Below, one piece after another: positions 7,085-12,028 of a stretch of 12,082 bases of DNA. A program made the translations under genes and the position numbers. The DNA comes from Nanobdellota archaeon (lineage in GTDB: Archaea > Nanobdellota > Nanobdellia > Woesearchaeales > GW2011-AR15). How positions within the stretch are numbered: the first letter of the stretch is position 1; every line of letters starts with the position of its first letter. The stretch lies in contig JAAXVZ010000004.1 in assembly GCA_013335235.1 (NCBI GenBank), positions 1-12,082 of the forward strand, read 5' to 3'. A model generated the notes under the pieces. The model was not told the origin of the DNA and ran no database searches. It was given only the letters and a program-made list of their open reading frames with translations.

Positions 7085-7664
7085 CTTTACCACCTATTAC
7101 TACTATATCACTAGAGAATATCTTGTCATAGACAGAGAGGCCGATCTCATTTATCGACTTCCCGGAATAGACAATATCTATCACAAGGTCAGCAAGGCCT
7201 ATAGCATAGCTTGACTCTGTGCTGCCGGCAACATAGAATTTTTCGAAAGAGTAGCCTTGCTGCTCCAAGAGATTCAGGTACTTCCTTGCAAGGAACTTGT
7301 ACTTGCTGCTGATGCAGATCTTCGCTTTCCTTGGGATAGGAATCCTGTTTGCAGGGCCAAGGAGGCACAGCACAGGTTTCCCGTATATCGCTCTTTCATC
7401 ATTCCAGCTGATGATTTTCAATATCTTGGTGTCTGTCCTGTAGTTCTTCAGGCAGTACTCCTTGTACAGATCCTGGCCGGTTATCCCAATAGCTTTCTTC
7501 CCTGTCTTGATAACTGACTCAAGCCAGAGAGGGACATCCTCTCCACGGACTTCAAGTTTCTCATTGCCTGCAAGACCCAGTTCGCTTATAGCAACATCCC
7601 TGTATTGCTTAAGCCCGGAATTCTTTGGGACGATAATGAAGGCAATCAGCGCTTATTTTCGCAT
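7077..7664 (-). CDS. hisG: ATP phosphoribosyltransferase, short form HisG, with an in-frame TAA near its start
   Basis: The frame is open for 191 codons from 7652 to the TGA at 7077 and matches short HisG. It contains IIVPKNSGL (PKGRL-like), RGEDVPLWLE (R..DIP.YV), GITGQD, KICISSKYKFLARKYL, GSTESSYAIGLADLVID, and the PRPP loop DIVYSGKSI. HisG condenses ATP with PRPP, the first committed step. The ACT-like C-terminal domain of long archaeal HisG is absent. No ATG, GTG or TTG precedes the conserved N-terminus inside the open stretch. ATG 7664, about 26 bases from the TATA box, is in frame but gives Met-Arg-Lys and then TAA (7653-7655). A second ATG at 7671, six bases after GGAGGT, is in another frame. 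A sequencing error, a nonsense mutation or an unusual start are all possible. The first standard in-frame start, TTG 7421, would remove the N-terminal domain. Confidence 0.8.
7090..7095 (-). promoter_or_regulatory. Shine-Dalgarno site deciding the hisD start
   Basis: AGGTGG on the minus strand lies five bases before ATG 7084. It matches the GGTG-type sites before hisC, hisB, hisH, hisF and hisA in the same operon and argues against the in-frame GTG at 7093. Confidence 0.75.
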
Positions 7665-7677
7665 CTACCATCTATAG

Positions 7678-7683
7678 ACCTCC
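7678..7683 (-). promoter_or_regulatory. GGAGGT, Shine-Dalgarno-like, before an out-of-frame ATG
   Basis: GGAGGT sits six bases upstream of ATG 7671, ideal spacing for initiation. That ATG opens a 20-codon frame ending at 7609 that overlaps the 5' end of hisG in a different frame. If transcription starts about 25 bases after the TATA box, this site would lie upstream of the RNA start and be fortuitous. Confidence 0.4.
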
Positions 7684-7686
7684 GTA

Positions 7687-7694
7687 CTTATATA
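7687..7694 (-). promoter_or_regulatory. TATA box of the his operon
   Basis: TATATAAG on the minus strand is centred near 7690. The TATA-like boxes before other genes in this window lie about 24-26 bases before the start codon. That spacing predicts a transcription start around 7665, at or next to ATG 7664 of hisG. The Pol III-like tRNA-His gene lies upstream on the same strand, so the operon probably has its own promoter. Confidence 0.65.
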
Positions 7695-7696
7695 TC

Positions 7697-7716
7697 TCCA
7701 ACCTTATCAGGTTGGA
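7697..7716. promoter_or_regulatory. Perfect inverted repeat beside the his TATA box, probable operator
   Basis: TCCAACC and GGTTGGA form perfect 7-base arms around a 6-base spacer. The repeat ends three bases upstream of the TATA box, where a bound dimer would overlap the BRE/TFB contact zone. This suits a transcription factor controlling the his operon; activation or repression cannot be told from sequence. The RNA could also pair as a hairpin, but the predicted transcription start lies downstream, so a DNA-binding role is more likely. A half-match, CAGGTTGG, recurs at 7918-7925 upstream of tRNA-His. Confidence 0.55.
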
Positions 7717-7746
7717 TCGAGCAGGTGTGTCTCCTTTCAGTCGATC
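7715..7746. repeat. Second inverted repeat, 6-base arms, upstream of the operator
   Basis: GATCGA (7715-7720) and TCGATC (7741-7746) face each other across 20 bases. The left arm overlaps the end of the operator repeat by two bases. Arms of six bases can arise by chance. It is listed because it lies in the 100-base interval between tRNA-His and hisG, which holds no gene. Confidence 0.3.
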
Positions 7747-7773
7747 ACACTGAGCTAACTTATTATAGAGAAG

Positions 7774-7860
7774 GGCAGCAGGCGAGAATCGGACTCGCGT
7801 CTCAGGGTTTCCACTAGTGCTATCCACAGCCCTGCATTCTCCCACTGAACTACCGCTGCC
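7774..7860 (-). tRNA. tRNA-His (GUG) with a 15-nt intron
   Basis: The cloverleaf closes fully. Acceptor GCAGCGG pairs with CTGCTGC (one G·U), preceded by an encoded G-1 and followed by C73, the histidine identity pair. The D stem is GTTC/GAAT and the anticodon stem CAGGG/CCCTG. The T stem is GCGAG/CTCGC with a seven-base loop. Removing the intron leaves the loop CTGTGGA with anticodon GTG (7825-7827). The mature RNA is 72 nt with no encoded CCA. The T loop reads TCCGATT, so position 55 is C where nearly all tRNAs have U/pseudouridine. The gene is on the same strand as the his operon, about 110 bases upstream of hisG. No strong TATA box lies at -25; the nearest candidate (7944-7950) would give a leader of ~60 bases. 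Confidence 0.93.
7809..7823 (-). other. tRNA-His intron, position 37/38
   Basis: The anticodon stem encloses 22 bases, 15 more than a normal loop. Placing the extra 15 between G37 and A38 gives a normal loop and bulges GG^A and AA^A, consistent with archaeal splicing-endonuclease cleavage after the second bulge base. The central four pairs (CTGT with GTGG) are mostly wobble, so the bulge-helix-bulge is relaxed. The intron contains the palindrome CACTAGTG. Confidence 0.75.
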
Positions 7861-7888
7861 ATAAAGAGAACTATTGCTAATCAGGAAT

Positions 7889-7912
7889 TTCCGGAAGATA
7901 GCCATGCCGGCA
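7889..7912. repeat. Two perfect 8-base palindromes spaced by 8 bases
   Basis: TTCCGGAA (7889-7896) and TGCCGGCA (7905-7912) are each self-complementary and share a CCGG core. They lie 29-52 bases upstream of the tRNA-His 5' end. On RNA they could form a CCGG/CCGG hairpin in a tRNA leader; on DNA they could be protein sites. Function is unknown. Confidence 0.35.
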
Positions 7913-7950
7913 ATCCCCAGGTTGGTTACTCAGAAGCTTATTACTATATC

Positions 7951-8009
7951 TAGAAGAATCAGATACATTGATGGCGTAAATCGCCGCAGTATGCATCGTT
8001 TATCATAGG
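7951..8009 (-). ncRNA. Possible small RNA (stem-loop, weak C/D-box features)
   Basis: A minus-strand TATA-like box centred near 8034 predicts RNA starting near 8009. The sequence after it folds: GATGCAT (7991-7997) pairs with ATGTATC (7962-7968), and inside this GGCG pairs with CGCC around ATTTA. An alternative reading is a C/D-box sRNA, with a C box ATGATAA (8000-8006, one mismatch) and an exact D box CTGA (7959-7962) about 37 bases apart. Internal C'/D' boxes are poor and there is no flanking terminal stem. The two readings are mutually exclusive and both are weak. Confidence 0.25.
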
Positions 8010-8121
8010 AAATAGTGATTCATCCCATGTATTTAAATCTTTCTTTTTTACTAACTGTTGAGTGATAATTTTATAAATAACACTTTCCAGAAAGGTAAAA
8101 ACACTAAGATTATAAGCAATA

Positions 8122-8130
8122 TTTTAATAT
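8122..8130 (+). promoter_or_regulatory. TATA-like box for the metallophosphoesterase gene
   Basis: TTTTAATAT is centred about 23-26 bases upstream of the tandem ATGs at 8149 and 8152. No Shine-Dalgarno precedes them, so the transcript is probably leaderless. Confidence 0.45.
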
Positions 8131-8148
8131 TTGCTCTGGTTTGAAACA

Positions 8149-8742
8149 ATGATGCGGATATTATTCTTCTCGGACCTGCATAGCGATATGCGCGCCTTGC
8201 GTAGCCTGAAGGCTAAATCTGTAGATGCAGATATAGTGATGTGCGCAGGAGATCTGTCCATAATGGGTTCTGGCTTGCCAGAAGTGGTCAAAGAACTATC
8301 GCGGTTCCCTAAACCTGTCTTCATAATACATGGAAATCATGAAGATGAAGATGAACTCAAGGAGATGTGCGAAAAAAAGAAAAATCTCTCTTTTCTCCAC
8401 AAGGCAGCCCATGTCATGGAGGACTATGTACTCTTGGGTTATGGGGGAGATGGCTTCTCTGCCACTGACAGCGTTTTTATGAAGGCGATTCCTTTTTTCA
8501 AGTCCCATTCAGAGGGCAAGAAACGCATAATCCTGATGACCCATGGCCCACCATATGGGACTATGCTGGACAAGTTGAACGGAAGGCATAACGGAAACAA
8601 ATCATACAGGACCTTTATAGATGATGTGAAGCCGCATCTTGCGATAAGCGGGCATTTCCATGAGAACGCCGGGATCCATCACAAAATTGGCAGGACGCTT
8701 CTTATAAACCCAGGAAAAGCAGGGGCATTGGTCAAGATCTGA
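8149..8742 (+). CDS. Calcineurin-like metallophosphoesterase
   Basis: This 197-residue protein has the full dimetal phosphoesterase motif set: SDLH (Asp9, His11), CAGD (Asp35), GNHE (Asn63, His64), THGPP (His132) and GHFH (His169, His171). These bind two metal ions that hydrolyse phosphomonoesters or phosphodiesters. The short single-domain layout resembles archaeal YfcE/MJ0936-type enzymes, so a small phosphodiester or nucleotide substrate is plausible, but the substrate cannot be read from sequence. There is no signal peptide. The start is ATG 8149 or 8152; an in-frame TTG at 8131 is rejected because it would overlap the promoter. The gene is convergent with the Cys-rich gene, with seven bases between stops. 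It seems to be a single-gene unit. Confidence 0.9.
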   Translation: MMRILFFSDLHSDMRALRSLKAKSVDADIVMCAGDLSIMGSGLPEVVKELSRFPKPVFIIHGNHEDEDELKEMCEKKKNLSFLHKAAHVMEDYVLLGYGGDGFSATDSVFMKAIPFFKSHSEGKKRIILMTHGPPYGTMLDKLNGRHNGNKSYRTFIDDVKPHLAISGHFHENAGIHHKIGRTLLINPGKAGALVKI

Positions 8743-8749
8743 TTTGCTC

Positions 8750-9250
8750 TTAGAATCTATATGGTATCTCAGAGGCAGATGGCTGGGAGAAAGCGGCTTT
8801 TGAGAGATACATATTCAGGGCGGCTCTGTTTGGGAGGGCAGTCACAGAAATTTCCGAATAGTATGGCGGTGAAAAAAATATCTCTGCAAGTTGTCTTTGC
8901 CTGAATGACTCTTCAACTGATTTATAGGCCTCGCTTTCAGGGAGGTCTGACCTTATTGCAAGATAATGTGGGATAAAGCTTGGAGTGCATTTGCTTCCCT
9001 CGCAGGTATATTTTCCGCTTCTTATTTCTACAGTGCAGTCTTTGCTTACTATCGATCTGTCTAGCCTGTCTACCAGCTCGTCAGCGAATTCCACATATTC
9101 AAAATGGCATAATGTGTCTCTTTTCGGCAGGACAAAAAGAGATTTTTTTTCAAGGACATTTCTGACCGGATCTGCGCATGGGTTTATGCGGAAATATTCT
9201 ATCTTATATCTGTATGGTTCTAATATGTCCCTTACTTGGCAGACATGCAT
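8750..9250 (-). CDS. Unrecognised Cys-containing protein, 166 aa
   Basis: I do not recognise the family. The product is 166 residues, soluble-looking, with no signal or membrane segment. Six cysteines are spread at 4, 25, 48, 72, 83 and 88; the last three cluster around a CEGSKC segment, suggestive of a small metal site or disulphide, but there is no standard zinc-ribbon pattern. The middle (~49-70) looks helical and acidic. ATG 9250 lies about 25 bases after a TATA-like box, as for the other leaderless genes here, which supports a real gene. It diverges from the methyltransferase gene across a 71-base shared promoter region. Confidence 0.7.
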   Translation of the reverse strand: MHVCQVRDILEPYRYKIEYFRINPCADPVRNVLEKKSLFVLPKRDTLCHFEYVEFADELVDRLDRSIVSKDCTVEIRSGKYTCEGSKCTPSFIPHYLAIRSDLPESEAYKSVEESFRQRQLAEIFFSPPYYSEISVTALPNRAALNMYLSKAAFSQPSASEIPYRF

Positions 9251-9270
9251 TTTTCTTTGGACATTGCATT

Positions 9271-9280
9271 TTATATTTAA
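9271..9280 (-). promoter_or_regulatory. TATA-like box for the Cys-rich gene
   Basis: TTAAATATAA on the minus strand is centred about 25 bases upstream of ATG 9250, so a leaderless transcript is predicted. It is back to back with the promoter at 9294-9301. Confidence 0.5.
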
Positions 9281-9293
9281 AATTGCGCACTTA

Positions 9294-9301
9294 TTAAATA
9301 T
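9294..9301 (+). promoter_or_regulatory. TATA-like box for the methyltransferase gene
   Basis: TTAAATAT is centred about 24 bases upstream of GTG 9322. This geometry supports the GTG start; no in-frame start codon precedes it before the promoter. Confidence 0.5.
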
Positions 9302-9321
9302 ATGAGAGATATCTTCCCCTT

Positions 9322-10068
9322 GTGCAACCGCTCAAGAAACTTATCATCTCTGAGTTCTCGACTCCGCGCACCTTGTCTTTTTACGAGCATATGGCTGTCT
9401 CAGGCCTATGGAAAAGCGAAGAGATACTGATAAGGAAATATTTCAGGAAAGGGCCTGTGCTCGATATAGGGTGCGGCACTGGAAGGACAACTATCGCGCT
9501 TTCAAAGCTAGGGTATAAGGTGACAGGCATTGACATAACTCCGGCCATGATAAAATCAGCTCAGAGGATAGCCCGGAGAGAGAACATTCCTATAGTTTAT
9601 CTGGTTGCAGACGCGTGCAAACTTCCCTTTCCTGCGAGGAAATTCTCTAATGCCCTCTTTTCATTCAATGGATGGAGCCAGATACCCGGGAAAAAGAACA
9701 GGCTCTCAGCACTCAAAGAGGCGCACAGGGTTTTGAAGAAAGACGGAGTCTTCATCTTCACGACACACATCAGGTCTTACAAAGGGAAATATCTCCTGAC
9801 ATGGGGTATTGAGTTTTTCAAGCATTATATTATGAAGCCATTTGGGTATGATCCCGGCTACCCTGATTTCGGAGATCTATTCTTCATTAGGGACTCATCT
9901 TCGACTTACACAAGGCAGTATATCCACATAGCCTCAGCCTCAGAAGTAGAAAGACAGATAAACCAGGCAGGATTCAGATTAGTGTATAAAGGATACAGGA
10001 ACAACATCTCGTCAGATGATTCAGGGCTGAAAAGCTCTGACTGCATGTTCTTTGTATGCAAGGCATAA
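9322..10068 (+). CDS. Class I SAM-dependent methyltransferase
   Basis: The 248-residue protein has a Rossmann-like methyltransferase core of the Methyltransf_11/25 type. Motif I is VLDIGCGTGRTT (46-57), the acidic end of strand 2 is GID (69-71), and a motif III-like VADACKLPF lies at 95-103. LKEAHRVLKKDGVFIFTT (131-148) is the post-motif helix and strand. The C-terminal ~90 residues, with a Tyr/Phe-rich GYDPGYPDFGDLFF segment, probably shape the acceptor site. The acceptor is unknown: such proteins methylate small molecules, RNA or protein. The start is GTG 9322, leaderless by promoter spacing. A zinc-ribbon gene follows two bases after the stop, so the pair is probably co-transcribed. Confidence 0.88.
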   Translation: MQPLKKLIISEFSTPRTLSFYEHMAVSGLWKSEEILIRKYFRKGPVLDIGCGTGRTTIALSKLGYKVTGIDITPAMIKSAQRIARRENIPIVYLVADACKLPFPARKFSNALFSFNGWSQIPGKKNRLSALKEAHRVLKKDGVFIFTTHIRSYKGKYLLTWGIEFFKHYIMKPFGYDPGYPDFGDLFFIRDSSSTYTRQYIHIASASEVERQINQAGFRLVYKGYRNNISSDDSGLKSSDCMFFVCKA

Positions 10069-10070
10069 CA

Positions 10071-10367
10071 ATGGCAATAACATATAAGCAACAGTGCGCG
10101 AAGTGCAGGAAGAACTATGTCCTGGCGACATACAGGGAGAGATTTCCAGTGTGCTATGACTGCCAGAAGTCAGAGCTTGAGGGTGAGGTAATAGATCCTG
10201 AGATGAAGGAGCTTTTCTCAATACCAGAAGAGCTGTTCAAGAAGAACCTCTTCCTGAGGAACATCAAGATAAATTACCTGAGATATGGCAAGCTGTCGGA
10301 GAAGCAAATAGACGCTTTCAAGAAATCTGTCGAGAAGATGAGCGAGCCAGATAAGAAAGAGAAGTGA
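10071..10367 (+). CDS. Small zinc-ribbon protein, 98 aa
   Basis: Two CxxC knuckles (Cys9/Cys12 and Cys28/Cys31) separated by 15 residues form a zinc ribbon in the N-terminal third. The remaining ~65 residues are charged and helical, ending in a Lys/Glu-rich tail. Small proteins with this CxxC...CxxC layout are common in archaea and in candidate-phylum genomes, and mostly lack an assigned role; nucleic-acid binding is possible. ATG 10071 begins two bases after the methyltransferase stop, with AAGG a short way upstream. An in-frame ATG at 10056 would overlap the previous gene by 13 bases and is less likely. Co-transcription suggests a partner or regulator of the methyltransferase, but that is inference. 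Confidence 0.8.
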   Translation: MAITYKQQCAKCRKNYVLATYRERFPVCYDCQKSELEGEVIDPEMKELFSIPEELFKKNLFLRNIKINYLRYGKLSEKQIDAFKKSVEKMSEPDKKEK

Positions 10368-10378
10368 GTTCCTTTAGA

Positions 10379-10951
10379 TTATATTTTTCTGTATTTCTTG
10401 GCAGGCAGGCTCTGTTCAGGAATTGCGTCTTTTCTCTTTAGGGTGCAAAAAAAATCAAGATCCGCGACTTCGAATCCTGCGTCAGGAAGGCTGTTGAACT
10501 TTATGTATACAGGTATCTTCCTTTTCAGCTGCGTCAGGACAGGCTCTATTCTCTCCCAGGCTGACTCGACGGAATGGCACCTGTAGTCAGCAAAGAAAAT
10601 ATCAGTCACCTTGCCTTTTCTCCTATCATAATCCCTGCCTGAGGTAAAAGGGAATTCAACGCATCCTTCAAGGCCCAATTCTACCCTGCTTTGGTACATG
10701 TCGCATAGTCCTCCTTTGACAAACGGGCATGGGCCGATCACTTTCACTGTGTTTTCATCGACCAGGCCAAGCTTGCCGTCAGCAAGCCTGGTCTCGACAG
10801 AGCATAGCTCGTTTTCGAGCATGCTCCGGTTCAGGTATATAGTATAATTGCCGTCAAAATAACAGCAGTTCCTCTCAGGAGGGCATGCATTGCAATCTAC
10901 AAGAGACTGGAGCATGTCTATCTCAGGGAATACCTTTGGAGGGTAAGCCAT
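10379..10951 (-). CDS. YkgJ-like Cys-cluster (putative Fe/Zn-chelating) protein
   Basis: The 190-residue protein has the layout of the CxxCxxxxCC family (YkgJ/PF03692 type). CNACPPERNCC (Cys20, 23, 29, 30) comes first. GPCPF...LCDMY (Cys75, Cys83) and Cys97 follow at the spacing of the family's CPFL..GxCxIYxxRPxxC block. The typical RP before the last Cys is replaced by RVELGLEG. Cys50, Cys125 and Cys169 are extra. The family is thought to bind zinc or an iron-sulphur cluster, with no firmly established reaction. The start at ATG 10951 lies 24 bases from a TATA-like box. It sits downstream of TYW1 on the same strand but with its own promoter. Confidence 0.75.
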   Translation of the reverse strand: MAYPPKVFPEIDMLQSLVDCNACPPERNCCYFDGNYTIYLNRSMLENELCSVETRLADGKLGLVDENTVKVIGPCPFVKGGLCDMYQSRVELGLEGCVEFPFTSGRDYDRRKGKVTDIFFADYRCHSVESAWERIEPVLTQLKRKIPVYIKFNSLPDAGFEVADLDFFCTLKRKDAIPEQSLPAKKYRKI

Positions 10952-10971
10952 GCGCCGGATGTCAAAGAGGG

Positions 10972-10978
10972 TATATAA
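10972..10978 (-). promoter_or_regulatory. TATA box for the YkgJ-like gene
   Basis: TTATATA on the minus strand is centred 24 bases upstream of ATG 10951. It lies in the 56-base gap after TYW1, so this gene can be transcribed separately; leaderless geometry. Confidence 0.55.
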
Positions 10979-11007
10979 GAATGTTACTCAAATATAGGAT
11001 TATATTT

Positions 11008-12000
11008 CTAGCAGTCAAACTTCATTATCCTGTCAGGCTTATCCTCTTTCATCAAGAGGACGACAGAGCTTTCCGGCTTCTCATCAATGAGCTGCAGCCC
11101 AGCTGCCTTTGCGACCTTCTCCCCGAACTTGCGTATCTCATCATGCGACGGGCTGTTGTCTTTTGAAAGCCTCTTTGTGGAATAGCCGACATTCATGTAT
11201 CCTTTGCATTCCACATAGTCGAAGTCGCACTTCTTTATGAGCTCACCATATTTCTCAGGCTCTACCATGTTATAGCCTTTTGTGAGTGTCAGGCGAATGA
11301 CTTTCCTGCAGTTCAGTTTCTTCATCTCCTCGAGGCTTTGGGTGAATTTTTCCCAGGCAAGCTTTGTTATCGGGTTTGTCTCGTGATCAAACAATTCTTT
11401 TGTCGGGCCTGCCATTGTTATGTAGAACTGGGTAGGCTCGTGGCCGACAAGTCTCTGGATCATCTCCGGATAGGAGCCGTTAGTCACAAGGTATGCTGTC
11501 ATCCCTCTACTCTTTATCTCATCAATCAGCTCAGGCAGCTTTGGGTACATCGTAGGCTCGCCAGTCAATGAGATTGCAAAGTGCATCGGCTTCTGCATCT
11601 GCTCGTATCTCTTCTGGTTTATGCTTTTGCTTCCACCAAAGCCGCAGAGTATCTTCAGGTGCTCGTGTATGCATCCGTCTACGATATCTTTCGGCTCGTC
11701 GATAGGGCCAGTCCATTCCTTCGATGCTGTCGATATATCGCGCCAGCAGTGCCAGCATCTGAAATTACAGTGCTGCAGGGCAGGCGACATCTGGACGCAC
11801 TGCCATGAGTGTATCCCGTAGAATGTGCATTTATAGCAGACTCCCTGGTTCCTCAGGCTGTTTTTTGTCCAGCCGCAGATCTTTATAGCAGAGTGATTCC
11901 CGACAATCCTGTAGCCCTGCCTTTCCAGTTCCTTGATCTTCTTTTCAGGGATTGTGCAGGTTGAGGGGATATTGCTGAGGATCTTGTCTTTCTGGTTCAC
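11008..12000 (-). CDS. taw1: 4-demethylwyosine synthase TYW1/Taw1 (radical SAM, tRNA-Phe G37)
   Basis: TYW1 joins two pyruvate carbons onto N1-methylguanosine 37 of tRNA-Phe, forming the tricyclic 4-demethylwyosine. The 330-residue protein is the archaeal form without the flavodoxin domain of eukaryotic TYW1. The radical-SAM cluster motif CNFRCWHC gives Cys78, Cys82 and Cys85. The second 4Fe-4S cluster Cys are at 42, 55 and 68, with the 13-residue spacing of characterised archaeal enzymes. Lys57, two after Cys55, matches the pyruvate-binding lysine. SLTGEPTMYP (144-153) contains the GGEP-like SAM motif, and LVTNGS (171-176) follows. The start is GTG 12000, about 25 bases after a TATA-like box. 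All key residues are intact. Confidence 0.95.
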   Translation of the reverse strand: MNQKDKILSNIPSTCTIPEKKIKELERQGYRIVGNHSAIKICGWTKNSLRNQGVCYKCTFYGIHSWQCVQMSPALQHCNFRCWHCWRDISTASKEWTGPIDEPKDIVDGCIHEHLKILCGFGGSKSINQKRYEQMQKPMHFAISLTGEPTMYPKLPELIDEIKSRGMTAYLVTNGSYPEMIQRLVGHEPTQFYITMAGPTKELFDHETNPITKLAWEKFTQSLEEMKKLNCRKVIRLTLTKGYNMVEPEKYGELIKKCDFDYVECKGYMNVGYSTKRLSKDNSPSHDEIRKFGEKVAKAAGLQLIDEKPESSVVLLMKEDKPDRIMKFDC

Positions 12001-12022
12001 GAGCCACTAGAAACTGCGTGGA

Positions 12023-12028
12023 TTTAAA
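12023..12028 (-). promoter_or_regulatory. TATA-like box for TYW1
   Basis: TTTAAA, inside an A/T run on the minus strand, is centred about 25 bases before GTG 12000. The next 50 bases to the window edge hold an AT-rich stretch (GATATATATATT near 12044) that could be a divergent promoter; no gene is visible there. Confidence 0.45.

Larger units (their letters stand above)
7861..8148. other. Noncoding interval between tRNA-His and the metallophosphoesterase gene
   Basis: These 288 bases hold no convincing coding frame. On the minus strand there are two TATA-like boxes, TTTAAA near 8032-8037 and GATATAG at 7944-7950, the second possibly serving tRNA-His. Between them is a foldable element, and close to the tRNA are two short palindromes. 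The plus-strand end carries the promoter for the gene at 8149. A further AT-rich TTTTATAAATA near 8070 could serve either strand. Confidence 0.5.

Noticed and set aside
7085..7093. GTG 7093 as the hisD start
   Set aside because: It lies within the AGGTGG ribosome-binding site; ATG 7084 has proper spacing and gives family-typical residue numbering.
7077..7421. hisG starting at TTG 7421 (114 codons)
   Set aside because: It would cut off the conserved PK..GL, R..DVP and GITGQD segments that are intact in frame upstream.
7653..7655. TAA in hisG as a reassigned sense codon
   Set aside because: TAA ends hisH (2906-2908), the methyltransferase, the YkgJ-like gene and the orphan gene at sensible positions, so it functions as a stop here.
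7609..7671. A 20-codon frame after GGAGGT as a histidine attenuator leader peptide
   Set aside because: It has a single His codon and overlaps the start of hisG; no terminator/antiterminator pair was seen. Kept only as part of the hisG start problem.
7672..7905. A 77-codon minus-strand frame running through tRNA-His
   Set aside because: It spans the whole tRNA gene and the his promoter; the cloverleaf explains the sequence.
7951..8009. H/ACA guide RNA
   Set aside because: No ACA box follows the lower stem at the required distance and no kink-turn is evident.
8131..8148. TTG 8131 as the metallophosphoesterase start
   Set aside because: The added residues lie between the TATA-like box and the expected RNA start, and the family begins at about MRILFFSDLH.
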